IMG/VR virus record: IMGVR_UViG_3300031857_015149
Coordinates: 1-44,509 of that record
Source: a virus
Length of the DNA: 44,509 nucleotides
Direction: 5' to 3' (one strand)
The notes beneath the pieces were generated by a model that was not told the DNA's origin, did no database searches, and worked only from the letters and a program-made list of their open reading frames with translations. The position numbers were made by a program, and so were the translations under genes. Shown here in pieces: positions 28,201 to 32,200 of the stretch (position 1 is the stretch's first letter; each line of letters starts with the position of its first letter).

Positions 28201-28672
28201 TAGCGTCTTCTAGATCTTGTTCGGTAGGATCTTCTACTATTAAGTCGGTGTCTTCGTTTTGAGCATCTGGATCACCAACGGTAACTCCTTCTGCATTTTG
28301 ACCTAAAACAATTCCGCGTTTTTTCAGATATTCAGGGTCAAGTCGAGCAAGAATTTCTTGACCGTTTCCGTTTTTAATATAGATAATTTTTCCAGCAAAA
28401 TATGGATCTCCCTGATCAACAAGCATTCTTGCATACTTGCCGTCAGGAGTTGCCCCAAGCATTTTTCCAACAACGCTTACAGTTTTGCCAGCATTGACCC
28501 CCCACTTACGGCCAAGAGTAACTGCAGCTTTTAGACCTCTACCCATCTCAACCCAGCGGCCGAAGCGGTCACGCCACTGAGTCATAACTGCTAGGCGACG
28601 TTCGGCAGCAGTAAACTCGCCGTCATCTGAAAAGATTCCGGCTACTAATGGGTTAATGTCTTTAAAATCCAC
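10238..28672 (-). CDS. Giant 6144-residue polyvalent protein
   Basis: GTG start at 28672, chosen for AAGGA nine bases upstream and a TAGTG overlap with the preceding stop. Domains in order: RDRFGRW at 34-40; SH3-like module (about 183-232); DEDDh exonuclease 312-530 (Asp317, Glu319, His502, Asp507); zincin HEMGH 889-893; Gly/Arg-rich linker near 1295-1308; repeated VGD-type beta modules from about 1100 to 2620; acidic coil near 2930; ADP-ribosyltransferase-like domain (Arg3670, STS 3726-3728, Glu3769-x-Glu3771); two GNAT-like domains (RRGLATAALY near 4125 and 4417); second ADP-ribosyltransferase-like domain (Arg4799, Ser4834, Glu4880-x-Glu4882); ParB-like EGNHR (His5068); zincin HEIGH 5411-5415; zincin-like HEIWH 5960-5964. 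Twelve GPSPK motifs separate these units. Placement between portal and protease genes fits a protein packaged in the head and ejected with DNA (polyvalent protein concept). Activity of each domain is inferred from motifs. Confidence 0.85.
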   Translation of the reverse strand: MDFKDINPLVAGIFSDDGEFTAAERRLAVMTQWRDRFGRWVEMGRGLKAAVTLGRKWGVNAGKTVSVVGKMLGATPDGKYARMLVDQGDPYFAGKIIYIKNGNGQEILARLDPEYLKKRGIVLGQNAEGVTVGDPDAQNEDTDLIVEDPTEQDLEDAKAEVDDPENYKEQASERSEQTLKGSDLNSGDIVYDEGSGQYGKILNVEPLKNGNKRVFVRFQNGRRAILDVAADHELKAWTNPNKPRETEAARPGPSPKQEGNSMSHLGIDLQSATMDANNTRLPTPGAFTGFFRNLLGKNKKWSEVDDRVASQEITYFDFETTGISDYDGQNIKNDPIQLGAVKVKNGKIVGRFNVYINPGSKLSKFSAENLFRDVVDENGNRVLDEKGNPLSTLVTPEWLAQQMSPEEALKMFIDFIGPNALLGGQNVPFDLEILRRMADDAGVQLDIAGTIDSKDLASLLPRYNPEKGIDGPKKKDKDGNLVPSSSLGHVAEFLGFSPIKWHSADGDAEDSYNLVRMILARAAKEDNQDLSLLDFDKQDQLYRERMEAFKNIISPSTPITEAQINALNGFAESDKPEMSSLAKTALAEASTRGKAAEALATLHDMADRPNNLGPSPKKEGGGLGPSPKEEREDGSLSKKILQDVAKITAMGRRIGLKNGKKPKKRKNYIPNGFERVTWDKYDARRIQIFKNAKDLDEFAELMWAEIDPDNPKVTRVRKALAARIYEDMKAIQNGRVVLVYGHYRVVFDNKEAIDGKLLDEIKEYFNFLDQMGFKLPVTVSFLKNGTPSFLYPDGTRNIIGVSEKLDENGNPKKVLFTGEADIDENAGLMINLWDQLGNLEADDEREIYLGGNNYSPFRFLRDKKGNVVLDKEGNPVLERIPLLMSVLFHEMGHLFNREKHQREIDGPVWANLKRMFWGSDEAPFKRFNIVPGHSDENFDERMGELFGAAALGLFRGEGIPEAVEFFIKNAIIPFIDVEPSVWKLEPEEMLYNLLESFAKLWNPNDPNDPAYGAYNHSEATRLVKLAKKLKITDFEGLMTKIQDFYDTERKKGKNGLLNGDKSRAITFKRGIEDIIRDFSGSKTKPKETGKSKRPARAPVGFKKPEDIKVGDVLYDKDGNLHGKVVNVWKDRNGNYSYEVLAPDYDPEIHNKDQHQGVIEYKVHKDGVVFTTKDGANIAADDLPEVAYPLPKKLDSKNSSGKKAQNIKPGDVYQSPNGPAEVINVFLNGIDSKNQPEEVIIVHIDPKTGEIKHEVVPYNSFKKVLKPTGPSGDGDGEGGEGRGGASDQDGQGDGDEGGRGGRGGRGGRGGTSGQDDQDEDGDEEDPLVKAVRDLIRGKMFAAFISPNPDEFEEGMDRIADEIMQKIAELGIKDYKKLYDFLEQNMEPLGVDRWYTSGLDELYDLLEEFAKKGSEADGSGTDDQSGRSGTSPAGKYQDVDPNREVKDANGNIIKAGDLVQIDGTDIRLYVRYVEDGYDYKLKEYYGHFEGHKLVEKDGKIYVVQVSAFDKNKIEEIYEISKVVRSPKNGSPDDIKAREAIRNEQFKGVKNKLFNAFIKRHREENPNMAEEVIKKLAERDVYTVIDELKKLGFFDYGLFNGEFEDFTWHMYYNRTKDGKYGPPIKYRTVEDAINRAKEYVREEVSTPESTAPTTTEDSALGNGTVKPETVRGEEFLQVDHPKPKTPAETDQDKIIDEGFEIEDLGEEPPLGPSPKKEKGGEDEEGEGEDDAAVPVTDEDIANFGKGSKVTILWYNKDFSKPGARLKITFTRKADGTLDKKIEEIQWKHWDGTISGDIYGPSDVLNLELYGGTSEKEYFRKTFEFYSKFLVKRNEEYNNNELPGQFPHFFRKDKKEKDTYIFRVVKNAKTGKWEAKRDQKIDLERKPPFGATIQHDGEKWVATLYDPKGNVASTTEVPGALDDSSALEKIVNLANVELAKKYRELRAPKAGAKPTLTDQSGFRVGSNGFPLPDDVEEFTVGGEPNQYPEYAINGQLGADIFREAIVKVVDGKRFGAKILYIKGENHNHWYVGLIDKNFGEAVARGNNIPTNDAYTTVKGDINDPEVFKKAIEEARKLIDNAVAKNGGSNTPYTYVDRPINSLDDIRVDDYLVFITSYPLFINHKGTEHEEKSLSGISGKVISIGKNKDGNRIFKVLNKDGKQKTYTDKQLDHIGGAVRFSDDDPTIALNQVETKIDDSFVDLKDITPKNSEGDDFKLGWNIKPPGKKSFGDVPIEGAEFWGKVYYTYAGEGYALDGISVYFEDKDGYYRETKLYGYYKDPELIAKAKQWLAQQYEIWKDPARREATEGTTADGHKPKAGDTLYVVDYKSDDVNGRIIKVTLDKGLVESGEEIKPGEIYISYDDTYRNFDITAKDYKGLLLLGYGNLIDAYKDENLAKEELQKRVNNKKELKEKYGLKFDSDSWPDYILIQQEARKKAYEEAKALLDQAAAEKRDLSGEEQKTYDRLMAEINEAEWLIKRYKARVTPKDFGIKSIKISDLKVGDIIITYNDSRLVEEINFTNDGKVNILLAELPHNAISPDTKSVDIDLDQMDRIVILVREEEEEEEKEEFEVKSIKISDLKVGDVVVTPTGNKTVRYISLHDDAKMSILFTVGKGMNVDLDQTDRINVLVKKEPASSERSDVPPLIDSDLWDKLDDNQKQIVQNYIEFHNYFMGTHGRPGMGTTGANFMSLNDRADLFERFNRLAKTFGWKWNNHEPTPENTEAENKSAEILRNYPRGIPSEKFDPTDEEVRLREEAYKLTNLRGDYENQNALYDLADFLEKQGKSVEADEARQAADKLAKQILEESEEEDSKKTKIVKKEINSAFSNKSNLASEEHKELKESLKEKGLILFKNILDVAPGDYVLAKRSLFYPESHKDEHLNNPEQSEREFRKVVEVEFNPLRDNFRPIFEDGWVTNSSRRSDSILVLGPDAFEPEESEEPEEPEESEESEEEEKEITDKTALANIEAWKQFAEEYKEYERIRKQKSTKRETKRRKDELAAKYPSFALFEKLKDFREVLQEPLYAGSPDLSDEMREATKNRINKLKDASSQVNRYVRYGLQSGEYSPEDPLKFNFDNLFAEVTEKDGISEEKIDEAVESSPVNSSNLVLKTKGGAIDLSSLSLVNRGKLRSHLEKLTRWNGEIMTNQELYQRVALGRRKSQGLKDVQTINGKTVYSWGPVKYYLITSEDGSTFIDVPKMIYDLFKPDSEDPLMDQDATAEVQEKKMREHSAKVSEAEAKKLTEEEIKSEDSLENKEQFREKLENIVEEFRLESGSSKASFKAAARKMYDELKNINQKFKDNDDELEILREIYDANINVLGDIQAAKNEQFGPSPKQERSGKTETSTSKIQNDVAERELFEGSIQQSDVDAIAMDSDTRPSSMKRITATRLLRYMPNVDLKKLLKAAASQKNVGKIDLDKEPIYKYMTEGSRLEIFVTRVDWTSRNGYITKEDFSMSELAMEEFEKALNTDLTNLKKGDSIVLKKATEGYLFSIPQIEVLKIDGNLINAVLDSKGIVSEAALSSEEILDFIKNDLGMSTMKMSEGQRKLHTYTPLSGSKEEDLNDIKLVAIGHLVKLWAVTSNDMSIKSHAMQDLVFRIFKMSKGTYSNWDFLPEGSGQKSPYNSNEEFLAAVQDAIDAEIRENGDIYIRFLNAMYNSTQDAFKESGVDSIVVYRGTNFSELQAIDPSKNRDLEIEFQNEGKSPVKKDETSKRSNKIFKAFSRLRPMSSWSTSTVVAQDFIAKNATKMPVLLGMKIPVEDVIAFPGTGFGSDQEKEVVVLGGRLRETLFKLPEILDKGFTTEEDMDFVMQVAGKESTQIADGKTGLISTSDQDELIFDILGGVKIGPSPKQERQASIPSVDLDTSEESSDWIKTISWDLPTNSSEFLSMFESRQDLSRFMSRPAAEGMPNEMSRRIWQDSDSYFENKGPSPKEEGGKKPKYLPEPFDPTDPFFDLEQFYNYDYTKMPDGTPFDWKDQQLMDVAEDKIKSAGSGVLRDGAISNRRSVYQGIIAKPDVNSRTNVETIKNQVNLIDQTPANKFSSAGEAPFSLFADKTPYKQYIDEFTDKYGREYWIVTSTLVGSDVDVRIYDKSKVSLSDIEQDSKKYYWISELTVKNNQISMVLTLENYARRGLATAALYTARQRSNLSIQHSSTLTKRGFAFSNSVDQADPKLHTHSKSIEMQETTAIARNLNKGPSPKQEKGYLPEPFDPSDPNVDLVKVFNYSPTTLPDGTPMSKDQITQLEYYEEREKELKKALTIWEEDSSNYLSAKKLLKTNVEMKIRRFLGIASKPNLNSKTNTDTISKRFDNGEFEPSNEVVNFVPGEDDRIQRYANRYTDKYGRKYLIITDVNDMLERSFSAVIDINNKTEKEIENLLELDYNYTPYGNTMVSYVRFQKEEEEQKENNRLTISIMYTNLPYQRRGLATAALYAARQYIPGKISHSSVLSEMGSAFSLSVDSNPDDHINPDSKEILKQKGPSPKKELSFQDTGGDDETVNPTVGNILRIQKAALSRAVKKKFIKNNPLKEWKNIPTDNWNLAWEIWNYELVPNGEVDLKIASASLIGSEMRSSAKNILRSIAWTEEDENIWILDGVTDIMAENEDESSDYDLVMRAFSTNLGNLNEDSLLLFMSNEESSLYLYSMRDILKVEDSKYNDEKDEDNRKIYSPEELSKILKRYTNKLSDDMQLISEQDPNVNEIMRNAGAAIFIKQWALSSNDEMISQALQKAAAEEFDMEDGLWTDWKYKLSKKEPEQKQRARIKARDEDLESLYDSNFQVYRDFIRSMYKVTQEFIEDLGIEYVRIYRGTGVDEIDSVVGDENFNSSGVGMINVVQRPLSSWSFDSNTALGFAAATEENEFRNPLLIATLVPASQILSVPGTGFGSVREGEVVLLGGYPRKVMAATMKNSTDSESKETGSWLADEVVSRDPVSQRDFFLRKALPEIDKYLNDLKQNESSSIDLLNHNSGVDRKGPSPKQERGSFERDLDSLQQAYMEENDPELELDENSETTFPRIGIGPENKVIGYVKPKILRAMKGNNTEAKPNYRIGVEDGILEPIRVAYDPENDLAVVVEGNHRVKAALDVGRKYVPVFVVVQSGIPTDPKEYENGYSPKKLQNADKSKVSAYPNKIATAHPIYVFNREDVLAPGIEPEPLNIDDTKENYDWIKGPSPKEESSLSSFKINEELKNLAGAVIVANKDVNAPEIFDDASDWKAENVIPKEYASIDDEQYKEIITWLAYLLKGKTPPYPSPKIETFLVLHIIPLLKKADQKDIRLSFGHRYKNSKNGIEIEITRHINNPNFYAGRTNVGSSFRPVSDEMIKTFATRLDAIVDRLPFSIDNTRFILTAQKMDPMLTPEDQDDQGWAILKRAYASYPRITINASILSAMLDGSRPDLAQIKNELSDNVIPGIDHVESTIAHEIGHYLHQRGIINFKSIEEVSQIEYFMMAYPLTEYAGTDVSEYIAEAFAGMMISEDGIGKYPEVAEFINSRIEMYNRKKAAQESSGPSPKQERSSDAPDKEAIVAAVNEIIAIHDIRMGKKYHPYGTKRYDEYDSSKSFNKHKLPIDNIMSIQAAKRTAPIQNSARAKHINDKRVYIPTQKATDLKNKITALGNMVLDKVKKVVEDRLRSEGLLPEGIDVDQHRAELILLIREKSKVIQSKKEKFKAAKNDLVENAFKNLSPEDLEKFFEEVQDDPAISRFNDLIKEKRFDEVMKVFQAESWENDGFNSEGFKEKYGDIKALDTGAKKSEWIPDAKDEARRSRSGIRRVKGKWVLVDDPELIGSKNFYYYGGPTVYEALTVIATNKGYLDTSELEKMAAELKSLREEAFAIQNPKKFAKKVHEYVAEEVKKSLQDLGVEFDSVDMTKTVGKTKPVVSYNRYGNRTDGVVEDYYDLTDKIREEFEKALDSIPKSVLTSIKEYIDSRGKVSGSTWPVKIGIKPSEARAHIYTARETGSKIIRGSSHSDFLHEIWHLVQEVNEDIRAIEHAFTYDRIKNDDGTVKPVLEIPYVSDTKSDDGSSSFSDANIVNPYILKQYRPRRNEKNIRLFSMGEDATEVFTNGMDDLFGGEDIGKYTTPDGITVVTGKGGSREYYKDPHMDIATGIWYTDDTMTNMIDPKKITGIFGLDSTKPIDWDFKALSIGMLLALVDLENN
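19823..19888 (-). repeat. Acidic coding microsatellite
   Basis: Imperfect 9- and 15-base repeats of the type TTCAGATTC/TTCAGGTTC on the plus strand encode a Glu/Ser/Pro run (EEPEESEEPEEPEESEESEEE) near residue 2930-2950 of the giant protein. It probably forms a flexible acidic spacer and may vary in length between related phages. Confidence 0.8.
20811..21215 (-). repeat. Tandem duplication of a beta-barrel-like module
   Basis: The stretch ACTTTTAAGTCAGATATTTT and its flank, about 31 bases in all, is present near 20939-20970 and again near 21183-21214. A second shared stretch (TTTGATCCAGATC) lies near 20819 and 21036. Each copy encodes a module that starts KSIKISDLKVGD and ends with VD-x-DQ-x-DRI-x-VLV, joined by a poly-Glu linker (residues about 2486-2621). 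Near-identity at DNA level in parts indicates a fairly recent duplication. Confidence 0.85.
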
Positions 28673-28869
28673 TATCCAAGATCCTTAAAAAAATCAGCTC
28701 CGCAAAGTTTTTCCAGTACTTTTCTAGCCTCTACCGAGCCGTTAAGTGCCAAGTCAGCTAGTCTCTCTATCGGTAGGGAAGAGTACGGAATCTCTTTAAG
28801 GGTATGACGACCGTTCTCGTCATAAGTACTTGTGGTGAGCATTGGCTCTTTTTCAGGCTTTTCGTCCAT
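28672..28869 (-). CDS. Small hypothetical protein (65 residues) coupled to the giant gene
   Basis: ATG at 28869 with AGGA eight bases upstream; its TAG stop overlaps the GTG of the 6144-residue gene by one base. The N-terminal half is charged and disordered-looking (MDEKPEKEP), the C-terminal half helical (LPIERLADLALNGSVEARKVLEKL). The helical part resembles in outline that of the 47-residue protein at 29122-29265 (LA-x-x-G-x-x-EA). No named family. Translational coupling suggests it works with the giant protein or simply sets its translation. Confidence 0.75.
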   Translation of the reverse strand: MDEKPEKEPMLTTSTYDENGRHTLKEIPYSSLPIERLADLALNGSVEARKVLEKLCGADFFKDLG

Positions 28870-28886
28870 GTATATATCCTATGTCT

Positions 28887-29024
28887 TTATTCTTGAGATG
28901 AGTCTTCTAGGCTTTCTTCACTTTCATTATATAGAAAGTCTGGATCCGGGTTTGGAACCGAAATTGCAGTCCAGTACTCTTCATCTTCAGGAGTGTATTT
29001 GTCAGGGTTTAAGTAATTTTCCAT
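28887..29024 (-). CDS. Small acidic hypothetical protein (45 residues)
   Basis: Short reading frame from ATG 29024 to TAA at 28887, with GAGGAG upstream as a strong ribosome site. The product begins MENYLNPDKYTPEDEEYW and ends in an acidic Ser/Glu tail (NESEESLEDSSQE). No family recognised. It is the first gene after the promoter at 29063-29071, 17 bases before the 65-residue gene. Confidence 0.7.
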   Translation of the reverse strand: MENYLNPDKYTPEDEEYWTAISVPNPDPDFLYNESEESLEDSSQE

Positions 29025-29062
29025 AGGGTTAGCTCCTCAAAGATGGCATTAAATCTAGATAT

Positions 29063-29071
29063 AGTATAGCA
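29063..29071 (-). promoter_or_regulatory. Extended -10 promoter for the 6144-residue protein unit
   Basis: The minus strand reads TGCTATACT, an extended -10 element, immediately after the T-run of the preceding terminator. No good -35 is visible. Initiation would fall near 29056, about 30 bases before the ATG of the 45-residue gene. Adjacent terminator and promoter make the two giant genes separate transcription units. Confidence 0.55.
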
Positions 29072-29095
29072 AAAAATCTAAGTAAAGACTTAGAT
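29071..29095 (-). terminator. Intrinsic terminator after the 3522-residue protein unit
   Basis: On the minus strand ATCTAAGT, a CTTT loop and ACTTAGAT form a perfect 8-bp stem followed directly by a T-run (TTTTTGC). The stem is A+T-rich, so strength may be modest. It lies 26 bases after the stop of the 47-residue gene. Confidence 0.7.
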
Positions 29096-29121
29096 ATTTG
29101 CCGTCATATAGGGGATTATAG

Positions 29122-29265
29122 CTATTTCTCTTGGACGTCAATATTCGGGTAACGTCTAACTAGCTCTTTTATAGCTTCCTCGTCACCATCTTCAGCTAAA
29201 ACGGCTAGGGTCATGTCATCTAGCATGCTATAGTCTACTGAATCATGTCCATCAATAATAATCAT
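29122..29265 (-). CDS. Small hypothetical protein (47 residues)
   Basis: The ATG at 29265 overlaps the TGA stop of the 3522-residue gene (ATGA), with GGAGG eight bases upstream inside that gene, so it is translationally coupled. The product begins MIIIDGHDSVDYSMLDD and has a helical segment (LAVLAEDGDEEAIKELVRRY) like the one in the 65-residue protein encoded before the other giant. No family recognised. It is the last gene before the terminator. Confidence 0.75.
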   Translation of the reverse strand: MIIIDGHDSVDYSMLDDMTLAVLAEDGDEEAIKELVRRYPNIDVQEK

Positions 29266-32200
29266 TGAGGCATCCTCCATCCCTGATCCTTAGCAAAGTT
29301 ATTCATATAAATCTTATCTGAATCACTTAGTCCTGTTGAATCAAAACTTCCTCCGCCATCTACCCAGAAAGTAAAGGCTTCGGCATACCACTCGTCGGCA
29401 TTGTTTTTAGAGTATTCGCTTAAGTGAACTCTAGGTCTTCTCTTTTCAGCACCCATCAAAGAATCTCCTGCCCCATTCTTTTTATAGTAAGGTACTGTAA
29501 TTTGTCTTCTTGAAATACGTTCAATTATTTCTGTGACATTAGCAAAACGAAGTAGGTGGCCATATTCGTGAACAAGAATCATTTTAGTTATTGTAGCTAT
29601 TACAATCATTTTAGTTTTATTTGTGGATACAGCCATATGTTCACTGTTTCTATTCCCGAAAGGCTTAGCTCCAGTGTGTCTGTAGTCAGCCGCCCACGCT
29701 TCACGACGTCGGTTTTTTCCTACTTCTGAATTAACTCGAATAATCACATCCCCGTCGACATTTTCTTTATTAGGTTTGTGTAGCTCTGCTGCATTCTGTA
29801 AGAATCTATTTTTTATATTATCGGATAGTTTAGCTAATCCACCTTCAAAAGTAACAATTAAACCAGACGAATGCTCGTAAAACTCTAACTCATTTTTATT
29901 CGCTAAAGATTTATAGTACTTATGAGCCACATGATGTTTGTAGCTAAATTTTCCACTTGGAAGTTTTCCAAAAGATTTCTCCGCTAAAATGTCAGGTGCT
30001 TTAGATGCAGGTCGATATTTCCAGCCTGTAGGTAGATCTTTTGTACCAACTTTTGTAAGATTAATTGGAGAGTCTGGCCAACCTGTCATTTCTTTTCCCC
30101 AGCTAGAGACCGGTATACTATTTGCTGGAGAAGGTTTTCCACGTTTTCTTCTTGCTTTTTCTTGTCTAATTTGCTTCAAAAGTTCAAGAGCCGGTTTTCT
30201 TACCATAAGAGCATTAGCAAGAGTTCGGTCCCATTCTTTAGTAAGAAGCTCAAATTCTTCAAGTTCAAAGTCACTTAACTCCCCACGATCAACATCCCAG
30301 GCTAGCCACCGACTTGCCAGGGCTTCTGGATCTAAATAGCCGTATCGGAATCTCATATCTAGCTCAGCATACCTTGCGGTTTTAATCTCTTCTCTCTCAT
30401 AACTGCTCAAAGATCGGTTAGCTACTTCAGATACTTTCTTAATTCTACGCTCAAACTCATGAATTTGGGGGGACTTGCTAGTCCCCTCCTGTTTTGGGGA
30501 TGGACCACCGCCTCCACCGTTTAAAGCAGCCTTAAGATCTTCAAGAATCTTTACTCTATCAGCTGGATCAGCGAGGCTGATGCTCCAGTTTCCAGCTTTT
30601 CTGTCCCAGAAAAACGAGAATGGAATCTTCTTTCCGTTAGGAATAATTGATAGAGCTGTAATGATATCTTTAACAGAGTAAGTGTCTCCCATCAAGAAGA
30701 TTCGGTTGCCTTCGATTCGGTAGTTTACTCCACCTCCAAGACCTCCGGAAGTTCCGTCTTCTCCGGTAATAGGAGTTTCAGGCATAGACTCTACTTCAGT
30801 TTTCTTAGTAGGATCGTACTCTTCATCTGGATTATCTTCATACCAGCCAGCAAGAATGTGATCCACTCCCTTGCTTGCCAGAGAGGCAGCTTCCATCAAA
30901 ACGCTAGGGTCATCTTGCAAGAATCTCTTCCAAGACTGTACATAAGCAGCAACATTTTCGATGCTGGTTTTGACTCCAAACATAGAGGCTAGAATAGCAG
31001 AACCAATCTCTGCAATAAGTTCTTCGCGAGCTCTAACATCTTTATGTTGACCATAGTTCTCTAAAAGATCTTTTCTATCTAATCTAGATGGGTGACCGGT
31101 GCTGTGAATTAGCTCATGGAACAGGGTGTCTAGATGCTCCTCTGTACTCTTAAATTGGTGTCTAAGCGGAAGTCTAATTGTGTCCTTCTGAGGTGACCAG
31201 TAAGCCTCCTCTTGTGGCCAGTATATTATTCGTGGTTTATCTTTATAAGAATTTAAAATAATATCTTCAACTTCATGCTGAGGCGGTGGATCTTTTATAA
31301 TCATTGGAGGTATAGTTATACCCTTTACAACGTCTTCGTTATATACAAAGTCAATTTCTAGTCCAGTTCTAACACGAGTACCGTCATCTGGTTTTTCTTC
31401 TCCAGTAACGGGATCAATAACGGTTGAGCCTGGCTTAGGATTTACTTTTGATTTATACTTAACAACTTTAATGATGTCAACAGCATCATTCGAATCTACG
31501 TAACCACCCATTTTTGCAATTGCATTCTTGGTGTACCAACGAGTTCCTTGGTAATCTCTTTCCTGAGATATAAACAGAAGTTTAATTAAGTTAATACCCT
31601 TATAGTTTTTACCAGTTGCACCAGAAGTAGGCCACACCCAAGCAACATCATCAGTCCAAGGTTTCTTCCAAGGAATAATTCCCTTGTCCATAGCTTCGAT
31701 AATTCCCTTTAGAACTTCATCTACAGCTTCCTTGTTCTTTTTGACGTTCTTTGGACCTTCTTCTTTTGGAGATGGACCTAAGTCTTCAAGATCCTTGTTA
31801 GCAAAGATGCTAGTAGAAATATCAAAGATATCAGCTCTGTTTACAACCTCAGAGATTCTAACAAACTGATCACCGTTATCTTCGGTAACAAGTTCAACTC
31901 TCTTATTAGGTAGGGCTGACTTAAGCTGAGCCACATATTCTTCTGGGTCTAATCCGTTTGGAATAGGATCTAGCAATCCATCTTCTACTTCAGCAGCGTA
32001 CCTCTCAGTTGCATTTATTGCAGCTTCAAGTTCTTTAAGGCCGCGCTCTCCTCCAGGGTACCTAGGATCGCGAGAGATTGGCTCTAGAGACATCTGGTAG
32101 TTGTACTCGGCTTCCATTGCTTCTGTGTAGGCCTTATCTGCCTCTTCAGGAGAGACAATTTCTTGAGTCTCTACTCTTCTAGAAACCGGTCTTTGAGCAG

